A stretch of DNA of 64,000 nucleotides from Paenibacillus vietnamensis (GCF_020169515.1 NZ_JAHMHW010000001.1:248001-312000), one strand, 5' to 3'. Numbered from the stretch's first letter, positions 7,655 through 16,014 are shown. Translations and numbers: made by a program. The notes: a model not told the origin generated them from the sequence alone.

Positions 7655-9106
7655 ATGCGAACGGTATATTTGGACTGCATGTCGGGAATCGCGGGGGATA
7701 TGGCGCTGTCGGCGCTTGTAGACCTTGGGGCGGATCCCGATTATATTATCGGACACTTGAAGAAGCTGCCGATCGATCCGTTCACGATGGAATTCGTGCA
7801 GGTCGACCGGCGGGGAATGACGGCAAAATGGCTCCAGCTGAGCTTTGACGTCGCAAATGCGGGGGGAGGCGAGACGAGCCATTCGCATAAGCATCATCAT
7901 GCACATGATCATCAGCATGCGCACGAGCACAATCATGAGCATGGGCATAGTCATGCGAACGAGCACAATCATGTGCACGGGCACCATCATAATCACGAGC
8001 ACCATCATAATCACGAGCACAATCATGATCAAGAGCATCAGCATGCACACGGGCACTATCATGATCATGAGCATCAGCATGCACATGAGCATCAGCATGC
8101 GCACGAGCATCACCACGAGCATGAGCACCATCATGAGCACCACCATCCGCATGAGCACCGGAAGGCATCCGACATTTTGCAAATGATCGAGAGTTCAGCT
8201 CTGCCCGAGCGAGTTAAGGAGCGCAGCCTGTCGATCTTCCGCCTGATCGCCGAGGCCGAGGGTAAAATTCACGGCATGGACCCGGCCGATGTTCATTTCC
8301 ATGAAGTGGGCGCAATGGATTCGATTTTGGACGTCATCGGCGTATGTCTTGCGCTGGAGAGCCTTGACGCCGGGCATATCGTCGTCTCGCCCGTGCCGAC
8401 CGGAACGGGCAAGCTTCGGATGGCCCACGGCCTGTACCCGATTCCGGCGCCGGCGACAGCCGAGCTGCTGCGCGGAGTCCCGCTGTCGGCCTTCACGGCC
8501 AAAGGGGAGTTGACGACGCCGACCGGCGCCGGCATCGTGAAGGCGCTGGCCTCCGGCTTCGGCCCGATGCCGGCCGGCACGATCGACCGGATCGGCTACG
8601 GTGCAGGCACCAAAAATTTCGAGCATCCCAATGTGCTGCGTGCGGTGCTTTATGAGCCGGAGCGGGCGGAAGCGGCCAGGGAGCACGTCGTCGTACTCGA
8701 AGCGCAGGTGGACGATTCCACCGGGGAAACGCTCGGATACGCCATGGAGAAGCTGTTCGAAGCCGGGGCGCTCGATGTCTACCACACGCCTGTTTTTATG
8801 AAAAAAAGCCGGCCCGGCGTCCTAATTACCGTCCTTTGCCGCCCGATCGCTGCGGACCGCTGCGAAGACACGCTGCTTGCGGAAACGTCCACCTTCGGCG
8901 TCCGCCGCAGCGAATGGAGCCGGCGGGCGCTCGGACGCCGTTGGATTCAAGTGGATACGCCATTCGGAGAGATCCGGGTCAAGCAGGCATTGGACGGGGA
9001 GAGAATTATACGCCAGGCCCCGGAGTATGAGGATGCTGCCCAGGCGGCCAGACGGAGCGGCATGCCGCTTGAGGCGATTTACCGGGAAGTATTTAAACGG
9101 TTGTAA
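7655..9106 (+). CDS. larC: LarC, nickel insertase of the nickel-pincer cofactor, with a long His-rich insert
   Basis: A 483-residue protein. Residues 1-70 (VYLDCMSGIAGDMALSAL) and about 170-483 (VHFHEVGAMDSILDVIG, PVPTGTGKLRMAHGLYPIPAPATAELL) match LarC, which uses CTP to insert nickel into the bis-thiocarboxylated cofactor. Residues 75-169 are an almost pure His/Glu/Gln/Ala/Asn tract with about 51 histidines, a likely nickel store. In Lactobacillus plantarum LarC is produced across a programmed frameshift (larC1/larC2); here it is one continuous frame. It starts one base after larB and is followed by the uronate isomerase-like gene 44 bases later. Confidence 0.92.
   Translation: MRTVYLDCMSGIAGDMALSALVDLGADPDYIIGHLKKLPIDPFTMEFVQVDRRGMTAKWLQLSFDVANAGGGETSHSHKHHHAHDHQHAHEHNHEHGHSHANEHNHVHGHHHNHEHHHNHEHNHDQEHQHAHGHYHDHEHQHAHEHQHAHEHHHEHEHHHEHHHPHEHRKASDILQMIESSALPERVKERSLSIFRLIAEAEGKIHGMDPADVHFHEVGAMDSILDVIGVCLALESLDAGHIVVSPVPTGTGKLRMAHGLYPIPAPATAELLRGVPLSAFTAKGELTTPTGAGIVKALASGFGPMPAGTIDRIGYGAGTKNFEHPNVLRAVLYEPERAEAAREHVVVLEAQVDDSTGETLGYAMEKLFEAGALDVYHTPVFMKKSRPGVLITVLCRPIAADRCEDTLLAETSTFGVRRSEWSRRALGRRWIQVDTPFGEIRVKQALDGERIIRQAPEYEDAAQAARRSGMPLEAIYREVFKRL
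7877..8161 (+). repeat. His-codon-rich low-complexity repeat inside larC
   Basis: About 285 bases of imperfect short repeats built from GAGCATCAGCATGCACAT-like units, encoding the His-rich insert. Unit order varies, as expected for a tract that grows and shrinks by slippage. Length should differ between close relatives. Confidence 0.8.
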
Positions 9107-9150
9107 GGTTCGGTTTTAAGAGAGTGTAGGAATGAAAGGGAGATAGAGAA

Positions 9151-10422
9151 ATGACGGTTCAAACGGCTGTAAGCAAGTCCGATTTGCGTCAAACGGTGGA
9201 GCGTCTTGCAATGGAAACGCGGGTCACCGATATGCATACCCATTTGTACGCGCCGGAATTCGGGGAGCTCCTGCTGTGGGGCATCGACGAGCTGCTGACT
9301 TATCATTATTTGATTTCCGAATCCTTCAGATGGTCGGACGAGGAGTATGAGCATTTCTGGTCGCTGTCGAAGCGGGAGCAGGCCGACCTCATCTGGAAGC
9401 TGCTGTTTATCGACCATTCGCCGGTCAGCGAGGCGGCGAGCGGCTTCATTACGATTTTGCAGCGCCTTGGACTCGACGTATCCTCGCGTAATTTGGACGA
9501 CTATCGGGAGGCGTTCGCCAAGCGCTCGGTGGAGGAGCAGGTCGATGCGGTCATGCAAATTGCGGGAATCGAAAAAATCGTCATGACAAACGATCCGTTC
9601 GATGCCGTGGAACGGAAGGTTTGGCTCTCCGGCAGCGGAAACGCGGACTCCCGCTTCTACGCCGCCCTTCGCGTCGATACGCTGCTGAATGACTGGCCGC
9701 TTGCCGTGAAGGAGCTGCAAGGTTTGGGCTATGATGTCAGCGAGGAATGGAGCGGCAAAACGCAGCAGGAAACCCGCCGGTTTCTGACGGAGTGGATTAC
9801 GCGTATGGATGCCCTCTACCTTGCGGTATCGATGCCGGGCGATTTCACGTATCCGGCCGAGGATCACCGCAGCCGGATGATCGACGACGTCATGGTGCCG
9901 GTGTGCCGGGAGACGAACATTCCATTTGCGCTGATGATCGGCGTCAGAAGAAAGGTCAATCCGTCACTCAGGCTGGCAGGCGACATGAGCATGCGCTCCG
10001 ACGTCTCGGCCGTCGAGGAGCTGTGCCGCCGCTACCCGGAACAGAAGTTTCTCATTACGATGCTGGCGCGGGAAAACCAGCACGAGCTGACCGTTCTCGC
10101 GCGAAAGTTCCGGAATCTGATGATTTTCGGATGCTGGTGGTTTTTGCATATCGAATCCATGGTCGAGGAAATGACGAGGTTCCGCATCGAGCTTCTGGGC
10201 ACCTCCATGATTCCTCAGCATTCCGACTGCCGGGTGTTCGAGCAGCTGGTCTATAAATGGGAGCATTCCAGAAAAATCATCGCAAACGTTCTTGCGGAGA
10301 AGTACGAAAGGCTGCGGCAAAGCGGCTGGAACGTGACGGAAGAGGAGATTCAGCGCGATTTGGACGATATGCTGAACCGGAATTTCTGGCGTTTTCTGGG
10401 CCGTGACAAGCAGCTTCGTTAA
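9151..10422 (+). CDS. Uronate isomerase-like amidohydrolase-superfamily protein (divergent UxaC)
   Basis: A 423-residue metal-dependent TIM-barrel protein. The first metal motif is DMHTHL (H29, H31), followed by LTYHYLISE, AALRVDTLLND and, near the end, MLNRNFWRFLG. This arrangement resembles glucuronate isomerase (UxaC) but is shorter than the ~470-residue E. coli enzyme and clearly divergent. The expected reaction is D-glucuronate to D-fructuronate (or galacturonate to tagaturonate). It is the last gene of the operon and ends just before a strong terminator. Position and family fit it as the first step of the pathway, feeding the SDR. A different aldose-ketose substrate cannot be excluded. 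Confidence 0.7.
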   Translation: MTVQTAVSKSDLRQTVERLAMETRVTDMHTHLYAPEFGELLLWGIDELLTYHYLISESFRWSDEEYEHFWSLSKREQADLIWKLLFIDHSPVSEAASGFITILQRLGLDVSSRNLDDYREAFAKRSVEEQVDAVMQIAGIEKIVMTNDPFDAVERKVWLSGSGNADSRFYAALRVDTLLNDWPLAVKELQGLGYDVSEEWSGKTQQETRRFLTEWITRMDALYLAVSMPGDFTYPAEDHRSRMIDDVMVPVCRETNIPFALMIGVRRKVNPSLRLAGDMSMRSDVSAVEELCRRYPEQKFLITMLARENQHELTVLARKFRNLMIFGCWWFLHIESMVEEMTRFRIELLGTSMIPQHSDCRVFEQLVYKWEHSRKIIANVLAEKYERLRQSGWNVTEEEIQRDLDDMLNRNFWRFLGRDKQLR

Positions 10423-10456
10423 ACGGCTGCGATAACGGGTGACGATAAAGGTTTTG

Positions 10457-10483
10457 GGGTCGTACGCAGGTACGGCCCTTTTT
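10457..10483 (+). terminator. Terminator of the sugar-acid operon
   Basis: GGGTCGTAC (10457-10465) pairs with GTACGGCCC (10470-10478) with one G-T pair, followed by TTTTT. It ends the operon that starts at 2,594. Confidence 0.8.
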
Positions 10484-10644
10484 GCATTGCCTTGCCGGCA
10501 TTCCCTGTCTGGGCTGCGAAGCATTCAGCCGTTAGCCGTGTCCCGTTCTCAATCAGGGATGCATACTTGCAACCGAAAGTTCCAATAATATGGTGCATTG
10601 GTTCAAAACGGAACAGCCGGAAATCGGTTCAAGGAGGCCAGGCT

Positions 10645-12147
10645 TTGGAACAATCCCTCACTCCCATACATCCTTCCGCTTTATTAAATGCCGAAAGGCT
10701 TCAATGCTTGTTCGCCGGCAGCGAGTTTCTGACCGTCCGCCTCGTGAAAGATAACAATGAAACAATCGTTGGGGCTGTTGCTTACCACAATATCCTTGTA
10801 GACGAGAAAAACGTCATTCAGCAGTTCATCCGGAAAATTAACGAAGATCTTCATCAGATGACCGGGCACCGGGACGTCAACTTGATAACATCGCTGGACT
10901 CGCTGGGAGGCGGCAAAGAGCTGCGGCATATGGAGACGGCCGCCGATCTGATCTTGGATGCGGGTGCCGCCGTCTTCATAGAAGGCCTGTCGGAGGCATT
11001 CGGATTCATGTTTCCGGGCTATGAAACCCGTTCAATCGACGAGCCCAAAATCGAGGTGAACGTAAGAGGGCCGAGAGAAAGCTTTATCGAGGATTTAAAT
11101 ACGAATTTGAGCATGATTATTCGCAAATTGAAAACGCCCGATTTAAAAGCCAAGCCTTACATCATCGGCTCCCAAAGCCGTACGAGGGTGATGCTGCTGT
11201 ACCTGGAAAGCCGGACGGACTCTCAGGTGGTGCAAGAAGTTCAGCGCAGATTAGAAGCGATCAGTCTGGATATTCTGATTGTCAACACTCAGATTGAGGA
11301 GCTGATTCAGGATAGTACCTATTCCCCTTTTCCTCAATTGTTCAATACGGAAAGACCCGATCGTGTCGTGACCGCCTTAAACAGAGGGAAAATCGCCATT
11401 TTGACGGACGGTACACCCATCGCGCTTCTTACGCCTACGACCTTCTTCGAAATGCTGCATCCCAGCGAGGACTTGTATGAAAGGTTTTATTTTGCCAACT
11501 TTTTGCGTATCATTCGCGTGCTTACGTTGTTTATTTCATTGTTTGGGCCCGCGCTGTATATCGCCTTGACGACGTTTCATCTGGAAATGATCCCAACCCC
11601 GCTCATGCTGGCTTTTATTTCGGCGAAAGCCGGCATTCCGTTTCCAACTTTTGTCGAAGCGATCATCATGGAGGTGGCCTTCGAGGTGCTGCGGGAGGCC
11701 AGCTTGCGGCTGCCCCGGGCCGTTGGCCAATCCGTCAGCATCGTCGGGGCGCTCATTATCGGGGAAGCCGCCGTGCAGTCGGGCATCGTTTCCCGTCCGA
11801 TGGTCATTGTCGTGGCGATGACCGGGATCGCCTCCTTCACGATTCCTTCCTACAGCACGGCCATTGCGTTTCGAATGCTCCGCTTTCCGATGATGCTGCT
11901 TGCCGCGTGGAGCGGTGTGCTGGGGTTATCTTTAGGCCTGCTTATTCTCTTATCGCATTTATGCTCCTTGCATTCATGCGGAATACCCTTTCTGGAGCCC
12001 GTGGATCTCGGCCGTTTCAAAGACACGGTCAAGAAATACATTCTTCTCCCGGTCAAATTCCGCAGGTCGGCAAATGAACCGTCCGGCGACGCGGCTGCCA
12101 AGCGGAGCATGGGAGGTGTTTTACCTGAAGGGCGCAATGACGGGTAG
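10645..12147 (+). CDS. gerKA: Spore germinant receptor subunit A (GerA/GerKA family)
   Basis: A 500-residue protein in the usual length range of GerXA subunits. The N-terminal half is a soluble domain (GGGKELRHMETAADLILDAG, PRESFIEDLNTN, LIVNTQIEELIQDSTYSPFPQL). The C-terminal half has about five membrane segments (from LTLFISLFGPALYIAL on). It is part of the inner-membrane receptor that senses nutrients during germination. The start is TTG 10645 because AAGGAGG lies at 10631-10637; the frame runs open upstream to 10492 without a ribosome site. The end overlaps gerC by 11 bases. A CATACTT sequence at about 10565 could be a forespore-type -10, but no clear -35 is visible. Confidence 0.9.
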   Translation: MEQSLTPIHPSALLNAERLQCLFAGSEFLTVRLVKDNNETIVGAVAYHNILVDEKNVIQQFIRKINEDLHQMTGHRDVNLITSLDSLGGGKELRHMETAADLILDAGAAVFIEGLSEAFGFMFPGYETRSIDEPKIEVNVRGPRESFIEDLNTNLSMIIRKLKTPDLKAKPYIIGSQSRTRVMLLYLESRTDSQVVQEVQRRLEAISLDILIVNTQIEELIQDSTYSPFPQLFNTERPDRVVTALNRGKIAILTDGTPIALLTPTTFFEMLHPSEDLYERFYFANFLRIIRVLTLFISLFGPALYIALTTFHLEMIPTPLMLAFISAKAGIPFPTFVEAIIMEVAFEVLREASLRLPRAVGQSVSIVGALIIGEAAVQSGIVSRPMVIVVAMTGIASFTIPSYSTAIAFRMLRFPMMLLAAWSGVLGLSLGLLILLSHLCSLHSCGIPFLEPVDLGRFKDTVKKYILLPVKFRRSANEPSGDAAAKRSMGGVLPEGRNDG

Positions 12148-13303
12148 AACGAAATTTAAAGGCTTGATTGCGATGATATCGCTGGCCGTGTGCCTCTCGG
12201 GTTGCTCGCCGGACATGACCGAAATCAGCGAAATCGCGATGGTGATGGCCTTCGGAATCGATTACGATACCGAAAGCCGCAAGTATACGGTTACGTCCTA
12301 TAGTGTCGTTCCTTCCGCGTTAAGCGCCAAGGATTCCGGAAAACTATCGGAATGGGTCATCAGTGCTAAGGGCGATTCGATATTGGAGGCGTCCAAAAAC
12401 CTGCGCAGCCGCTCCGGAAGAATCTTGATCTGGCAGCACAACAAATTCGTTCTGGTTGGAGAAACAGCGGCGCGCCGCGCATTTTTCGAAATCGTTGATT
12501 TTCTTAACCGGAACCGGCAAATCCGGATGACCAGCTATTTGCTTGTCAGCGAAGGAAAGGCGATTGACAAGCTTAACGATAACGTAGAAACAGAGGATTT
12601 GCTCTCTAACGATCTGCTGGGAAAAGTTCGGAACGAGAAGGAATGGGGGAAAAGCGTCAGTCAAATCCTCCAGGATATTGCCAATTGGTATCCCAACCCT
12701 TATAGAGGATTCGTAACGGGAAGGATCGGTATCTCGAAGCTGCCGGACGGTTCGCGGGATGCTCTGGTGCTAAACGGCGGCGCTGTCATTGATAAAGGGA
12801 AATTTAAGGCATGGCTTGATGGCGAGCGGGTTATTGCCGTCCAGCTGTTATCGGATAAGAGTAAATGGGGAATGCTGGAGTTTGCAAGAAGCTTCGAATT
12901 CCAGTCCTCGCAGGTCAGCCTGTTTTTTAGAGTGGAGCATCAACGGATCGATAGCCGCTGCAGGGAAGGCAAGCCTGAAATCGATATCCGGTTGACGTTA
13001 AGTGCGACGATGGGCGAAATCGATCACCAACTGCCGCTGGGCAATCCTGAGACGATAGTGAAACTGGAGCAGGCCGCGTCCGATGAAATCGAGAAGCTGG
13101 TCAGGGAAAGTGTCGCCTATTATCAAAAGGTGCTGAAATCGGATATTCTCGGATTTTCCGAACGATTTGCCCAATATTATCCTGATGATTGGGAGATGCT
13201 GCAAAAGGAGTGGGGAAGCGTGTATCCGGTAATGCCCGTCAGCGTACATGCGAAGGTAAAGGTTGAAAAAATGGGCATGGTCAAATATACAGGGGTAGAT
13301 TAG
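12137..13303 (+). CDS. gerKC: Spore germinant receptor lipoprotein subunit C (GerC/GerKC family)
   Basis: A 388-residue lipoprotein. The signal peptide (MTGRTKFKG then a hydrophobic core) ends with the lipobox LSGC at about residue 22. The body contains AFGIDYD, NRNRQIRMTSYLLV and the C-terminal DILGFSERFAQYYPDDWE stretch typical of GerC. It is lipid-anchored outside the inner spore membrane as part of the receptor. I chose ATG 12137 rather than an in-frame ATG at 12074 because the later start gives a proper signal peptide and has GAAGGG just upstream. Confidence 0.9.
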   Translation: MTGRTKFKGLIAMISLAVCLSGCSPDMTEISEIAMVMAFGIDYDTESRKYTVTSYSVVPSALSAKDSGKLSEWVISAKGDSILEASKNLRSRSGRILIWQHNKFVLVGETAARRAFFEIVDFLNRNRQIRMTSYLLVSEGKAIDKLNDNVETEDLLSNDLLGKVRNEKEWGKSVSQILQDIANWYPNPYRGFVTGRIGISKLPDGSRDALVLNGGAVIDKGKFKAWLDGERVIAVQLLSDKSKWGMLEFARSFEFQSSQVSLFFRVEHQRIDSRCREGKPEIDIRLTLSATMGEIDHQLPLGNPETIVKLEQAASDEIEKLVRESVAYYQKVLKSDILGFSERFAQYYPDDWEMLQKEWGSVYPVMPVSVHAKVKVEKMGMVKYTGVD

Positions 13304-13304
13304 G

Positions 13305-13550
13305 ATGTTGAATCTAGCGATTGGCGTCGCAGCCTTCAGTTACGGAGTGGCGGCATTTATCCGATTTCGCAGGACGAAGGAGAATCGGGACGCTTTCGTG
13401 CTGCTGCTGCTTTGCGGAACGATTGCCGTCTATTGCCTGCCGGGCTTAGGCGATTCGTTGCCTACGGTGGAAGGCGTGTACAAAATTGTTTATAGACCTG
13501 TCTCCGAATATGTGCAGCATCTATTCGGGATCAATTGGGAGGACACATGA
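13305..13550 (+). CDS. Small membrane protein inserted between gerC and gerB
   Basis: An 81-residue protein starting one base after the gerC stop and overlapping gerB. Two hydrophobic stretches are visible (IGVAAFSYGVAAFI and FVLLLLCGTIAVYCL) with a basic loop (RFRRTKENRD) between them and a soluble tail. Because the gene is tightly packed in the operon, it is probably made with the receptor and may be an extra subunit, comparable in idea to the small D subunits reported for some germinant receptors. I do not recognise its family. Confidence 0.7.
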   Translation: MLNLAIGVAAFSYGVAAFIRFRRTKENRDAFVLLLLCGTIAVYCLPGLGDSLPTVEGVYKIVYRPVSEYVQHLFGINWEDT

Positions 13551-14641
13551 AGCCGCATCCGGATCTCATCTCGCCAGGACAGCTGGGCTGTCTGCTGTTC
13601 AGTTTTTTGTCCGGTTTTTCCACTTTGTTTTTAATGGAAGCCAAGATGGTCAAACAGGATGTCTGGGTATCCTATCTTCTTGGCATCGCGCTGTCGGGCG
13701 GTATGCTGTGGCTGCTTTGCTACGTGCAGAGACAGCATCCGCACCTGTCCATGTTTGAAGTATTCGACAGACTGCTGGGCAGATGGGCCGCAAAACTTCT
13801 GCTGGCGGTTTATTTGGTCTATATTCTTGAGATTCAAGCGGCGGCGATGCAGGCATTAACGACGTTCTACAACACAGTCGTGCTTCCCAATACGTCGCCG
13901 GACCATATTTTGCTGCTCATTGTGTTGTCCACTACGTACGCAGCTTATCTCGGACTGGGCACGATTGTCCGGACAGTGCAGGTTACTATGCCGTTTTTTA
14001 TCGTTGCGATTGTGATTATCAGCTTGTTTATTTTGAAAAATGTAGACAGTAATCCCTTTCTGCCTATGTTCCGGCACCGGCTGCCGGAAATGGCGTACGG
14101 CGGGCTCCTCTCGTTTTATTTTCCCTTTGGCAAAAGCGTTGTTTTTTGTTTTCTGCTGTCGCATGTGACCCGGAAGGAGAGGCTGTATGCCGGTTCGATG
14201 ACTGCGGTCGTCCTGTCGGGCGTCTATTTGTGCGCAGCCACCTATTTGACCTTCGGTTCGCTGGGCATGCAATTGTCTACTGACGCTTCGTTTCCTTTTT
14301 TCTCGGCGATCCAGTTGGTAAAATTCGGCGAGTATTTGGAAAGAATCGAAATTATGATCATTGGCATATGGACCATGTTCACATTGTTTGAGGTCATTGT
14401 GCTGCAGTATGTGTTCACGAAGATCGTCGGACATCTGTTTGGATTAAACAAAACGCAGGCCTTTATTTTTCCGGTCGGCTTGTTCTTTTTTGTTATAGCG
14501 CAAAAAAGCTTTCCCAATATTAACGATCTAACGCTTTATAACCTGACCATCGCTCCTTTTTCCACGTTGATCCCGATGGCGGCTATCCCTTTGCTGCTGG
14601 CGTCCCTTACTTATTTTACCAAGCGGGGAATCCCCCGATAA
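13547..14641 (+). CDS. gerKB: Spore germinant receptor subunit B (GerB/GerKB family)
   Basis: A 364-residue polytopic membrane protein of the amino acid/polyamine/organocation (APC)-like GerB family, with about ten hydrophobic segments (for example LGCLLFSFLSGFSTLFLM and the long VTMPFFIVAIVIISLFIL). It is probably the ligand-binding subunit of the receptor. The start is ATG 13547 with GGGAGG a few bases upstream; it overlaps the stop of the small membrane protein. Gene order is A-C-small-B rather than the commoner A-B-C or A-C-B without an insert. Confidence 0.9.
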   Translation: MKPHPDLISPGQLGCLLFSFLSGFSTLFLMEAKMVKQDVWVSYLLGIALSGGMLWLLCYVQRQHPHLSMFEVFDRLLGRWAAKLLLAVYLVYILEIQAAAMQALTTFYNTVVLPNTSPDHILLLIVLSTTYAAYLGLGTIVRTVQVTMPFFIVAIVIISLFILKNVDSNPFLPMFRHRLPEMAYGGLLSFYFPFGKSVVFCFLLSHVTRKERLYAGSMTAVVLSGVYLCAATYLTFGSLGMQLSTDASFPFFSAIQLVKFGEYLERIEIMIIGIWTMFTLFEVIVLQYVFTKIVGHLFGLNKTQAFIFPVGLFFFVIAQKSFPNINDLTLYNLTIAPFSTLIPMAAIPLLLASLTYFTKRGIPR

Positions 14642-14681
14642 TCGGATCATTCGCCGAATGTTTTATAAGAGGTGATGGATC

Positions 14682-15602
14682 ATGATACAGAAAAAGAATT
14701 GTTTGTTCTGCGGCGAGCTTGCCGCTATCGATACGGTCGGCAGATACGAGCGGTTTAACGGCTGTTTCTGCGCCCCGGGCGGCAGCTATACTTTATTCAA
14801 AGATAGCTATGCGGCTATCCAGTCGTTCCCATACGCGAAAAAACGCGGGTTGTTCCCCATCGTGTCGGGCTACATCCGCGAGCTGACCGATTGCGAAGAA
14901 AAGGTGTCGCTGACGCTTGAGGAAGTGGATGCGATCGAGAGTTCTCCGAAAATCCCGGCTACGATAGAGGAAAAAGAAGCAAAGCTGCTTCAGTTTTTAT
15001 ATAGGCACAGCGAAGGAGCCGGCGATCCGGTTACTCTCCAGCCGCTATCCCAGCATTTTAACCTGACTTATTCCCCGAATCTGCAGGAGTTTGTCTACAT
15101 CATCGAGAAACTCAGGGATGTCCAGTTCATTACCCGTGAAGGCGGGACCTTGAGGCTGACGGAGGAAGGCTGGAAGGAAGCCGTCGCCCGTCAAGGCGGC
15201 AAGAAGCTGAAGAAATGCCTGATTCTGATTTCGTCGGTTGAAGAGTACGGCCTGGAATGGTCGAAGGTGATTTTGCCGAAGGTCGAGCAGTACGGCTATG
15301 AGCCATGCGTGATCAACTATTCCGATCAAGGAAAGCAGGACAGCTGCCCGACGGCCCTCATCGCCGAGAGCAAGCTCATTATCGCCGATGCAACGAGAAG
15401 GTCGCCGGAGGTCTACTGCGCAGCCGGCTACGGCCACGCGCTTGACATCCCGCTGCTTTGGACGGTGAAGAGCGACCGGATGGAGCCGGACCAGGCTGCT
15501 CCGTTCGATTCGATCAGACAAATCGAGTGGGACACGGTCGATCAGCTTTCGACCGCCCTGACGAATGCCATGACCAATACAAAAAACCTCCAATCTCGTT
15601 AA
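14682..15602 (+). CDS. Unrecognised protein: Cys-rich N-terminus, middle helical domain, TIR/deoxyribosyltransferase-like C-terminus
   Basis: A 306-residue soluble protein. Residues 7-32 hold four cysteines and a glycine-rich loop (CLFCGE, then NGCFCAPGG), which could bind zinc. Residues 90-170 look like a winged-helix region (LQFLYRHSEG, LTEEGWKEAV). Residues 178-300 resemble the fold of nucleoside 2-deoxyribosyltransferase or TIR-like sensor domains (CLILISSVEEYG, then LIIADATRRSPEVYCAAGYGHAL), where the conserved ADxTxxxPxVYxxxGxxHA pattern binds or cleaves nucleotides. It has its own ribosome site (AAGAGGTGATGG) and two terminators. The role is unknown; nucleotide sensing or a defence-type NAD hydrolase are possibilities, not findings. 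Confidence 0.6.
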   Translation: MIQKKNCLFCGELAAIDTVGRYERFNGCFCAPGGSYTLFKDSYAAIQSFPYAKKRGLFPIVSGYIRELTDCEEKVSLTLEEVDAIESSPKIPATIEEKEAKLLQFLYRHSEGAGDPVTLQPLSQHFNLTYSPNLQEFVYIIEKLRDVQFITREGGTLRLTEEGWKEAVARQGGKKLKKCLILISSVEEYGLEWSKVILPKVEQYGYEPCVINYSDQGKQDSCPTALIAESKLIIADATRRSPEVYCAAGYGHALDIPLLWTVKSDRMEPDQAAPFDSIRQIEWDTVDQLSTALTNAMTNTKNLQSR

Positions 15603-15624
15603 GAGAGCGGAGGTTTTCGTTTTT
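15583..15624 (+). terminator. Terminator overlapping the stop of the 14,682 gene
   Basis: AAAACCTCC (15583-15591) pairs with GGAGGTTTT (15608-15616), followed by CGTTTTT. The upstream arm lies inside the coding sequence. Confidence 0.8.
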
Positions 15625-15627
15625 GCT

Positions 15628-15690
15628 ATGAAGCGCCCCGCCTTTGCCGCCGTCAAGCGGTGCAGGCGCCGGCGCTTCATCTATTTTTTT
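15628..15690 (+). terminator. Second hairpin between convergent genes
   Basis: ATGAAGCGCC (15628-15637) pairs with GGCGCTTCAT (15671-15680), with further pairs inside, followed by CTATTTTTTT. On the plus strand it is a backup terminator; on the minus strand the same stem directly follows the SASP stop but lacks a T run. Confidence 0.7.
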
Positions 15691-15907
15691 AGAAACGGCC
15701 TTGACCGCCCAGTTGCTGCTCAGCGATTTGAACCAGCTTCTTCGTGATGTAGCCTCCGATAGAACCTGCGTCGCGAGTGGAAAGGTTGCCATTGTAGCCG
15801 TCTTGCGAGAATTGCACGCCAAGTTGTTGTGCAGCCTCAGTTTTCATTTGATCCAGTGCGCCTCTAGCTTGTTGGACAACTAATTGATTTGAATTTCTTC
15901 TGCTCAT
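15689..15907 (-). CDS. Alpha/beta-type small acid-soluble spore protein
   Basis: A 72-residue SspA/SspB-family protein that coats and protects DNA in the dormant spore. Visible are the germination-protease region (ARGALDQMKTEAAQQLGV) and the conserved GYNGNLSTRDAGSIGGYITKKLV segment. The ribosome site AAGAAGGAGTGA lies just upstream, and a sigma-G-like promoter sits 30-60 bases before the start. It is monocistronic, as is usual for ssp genes. Confidence 0.96.
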   Translation of the reverse strand: MSRRNSNQLVVQQARGALDQMKTEAAQQLGVQFSQDGYNGNLSTRDAGSIGGYITKKLVQIAEQQLGGQGRF

Positions 15908-15936
15908 GTATGTTCACTCCTTCTTGGGATGTGAGG

Positions 15937-15968
15937 TTATTATGTGATATGGCTTACAGGTTTATACA
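15937..15968 (-). promoter_or_regulatory. Sigma-G-like (forespore) promoter of the SASP gene
   Basis: On the minus strand, TGTATA (plus 15963-15968) and CATAATAA (plus 15937-15944) are 18 bases apart, close to the TGAATA-N17/18-CATACTA consensus of forespore promoters. Confidence 0.55.
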
Positions 15969-16014
15969 ATAACAAATTAAAATTTTCAAAAAATTTTTTT
16001 GAGTTTTCCATTCA

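Noticed and set aside
7877..8161. Regular short repeats that could be taken for a CRISPR-like array
   Set aside because: The repeats are codons of a His-rich protein segment, in frame inside larC, with no constant repeat-spacer length.
7655..9106. Programmed frameshift in larC as in Lactobacillus plantarum
   Set aside because: The frame is continuous from ATG to stop and covers both the LarC1 and LarC2 parts.
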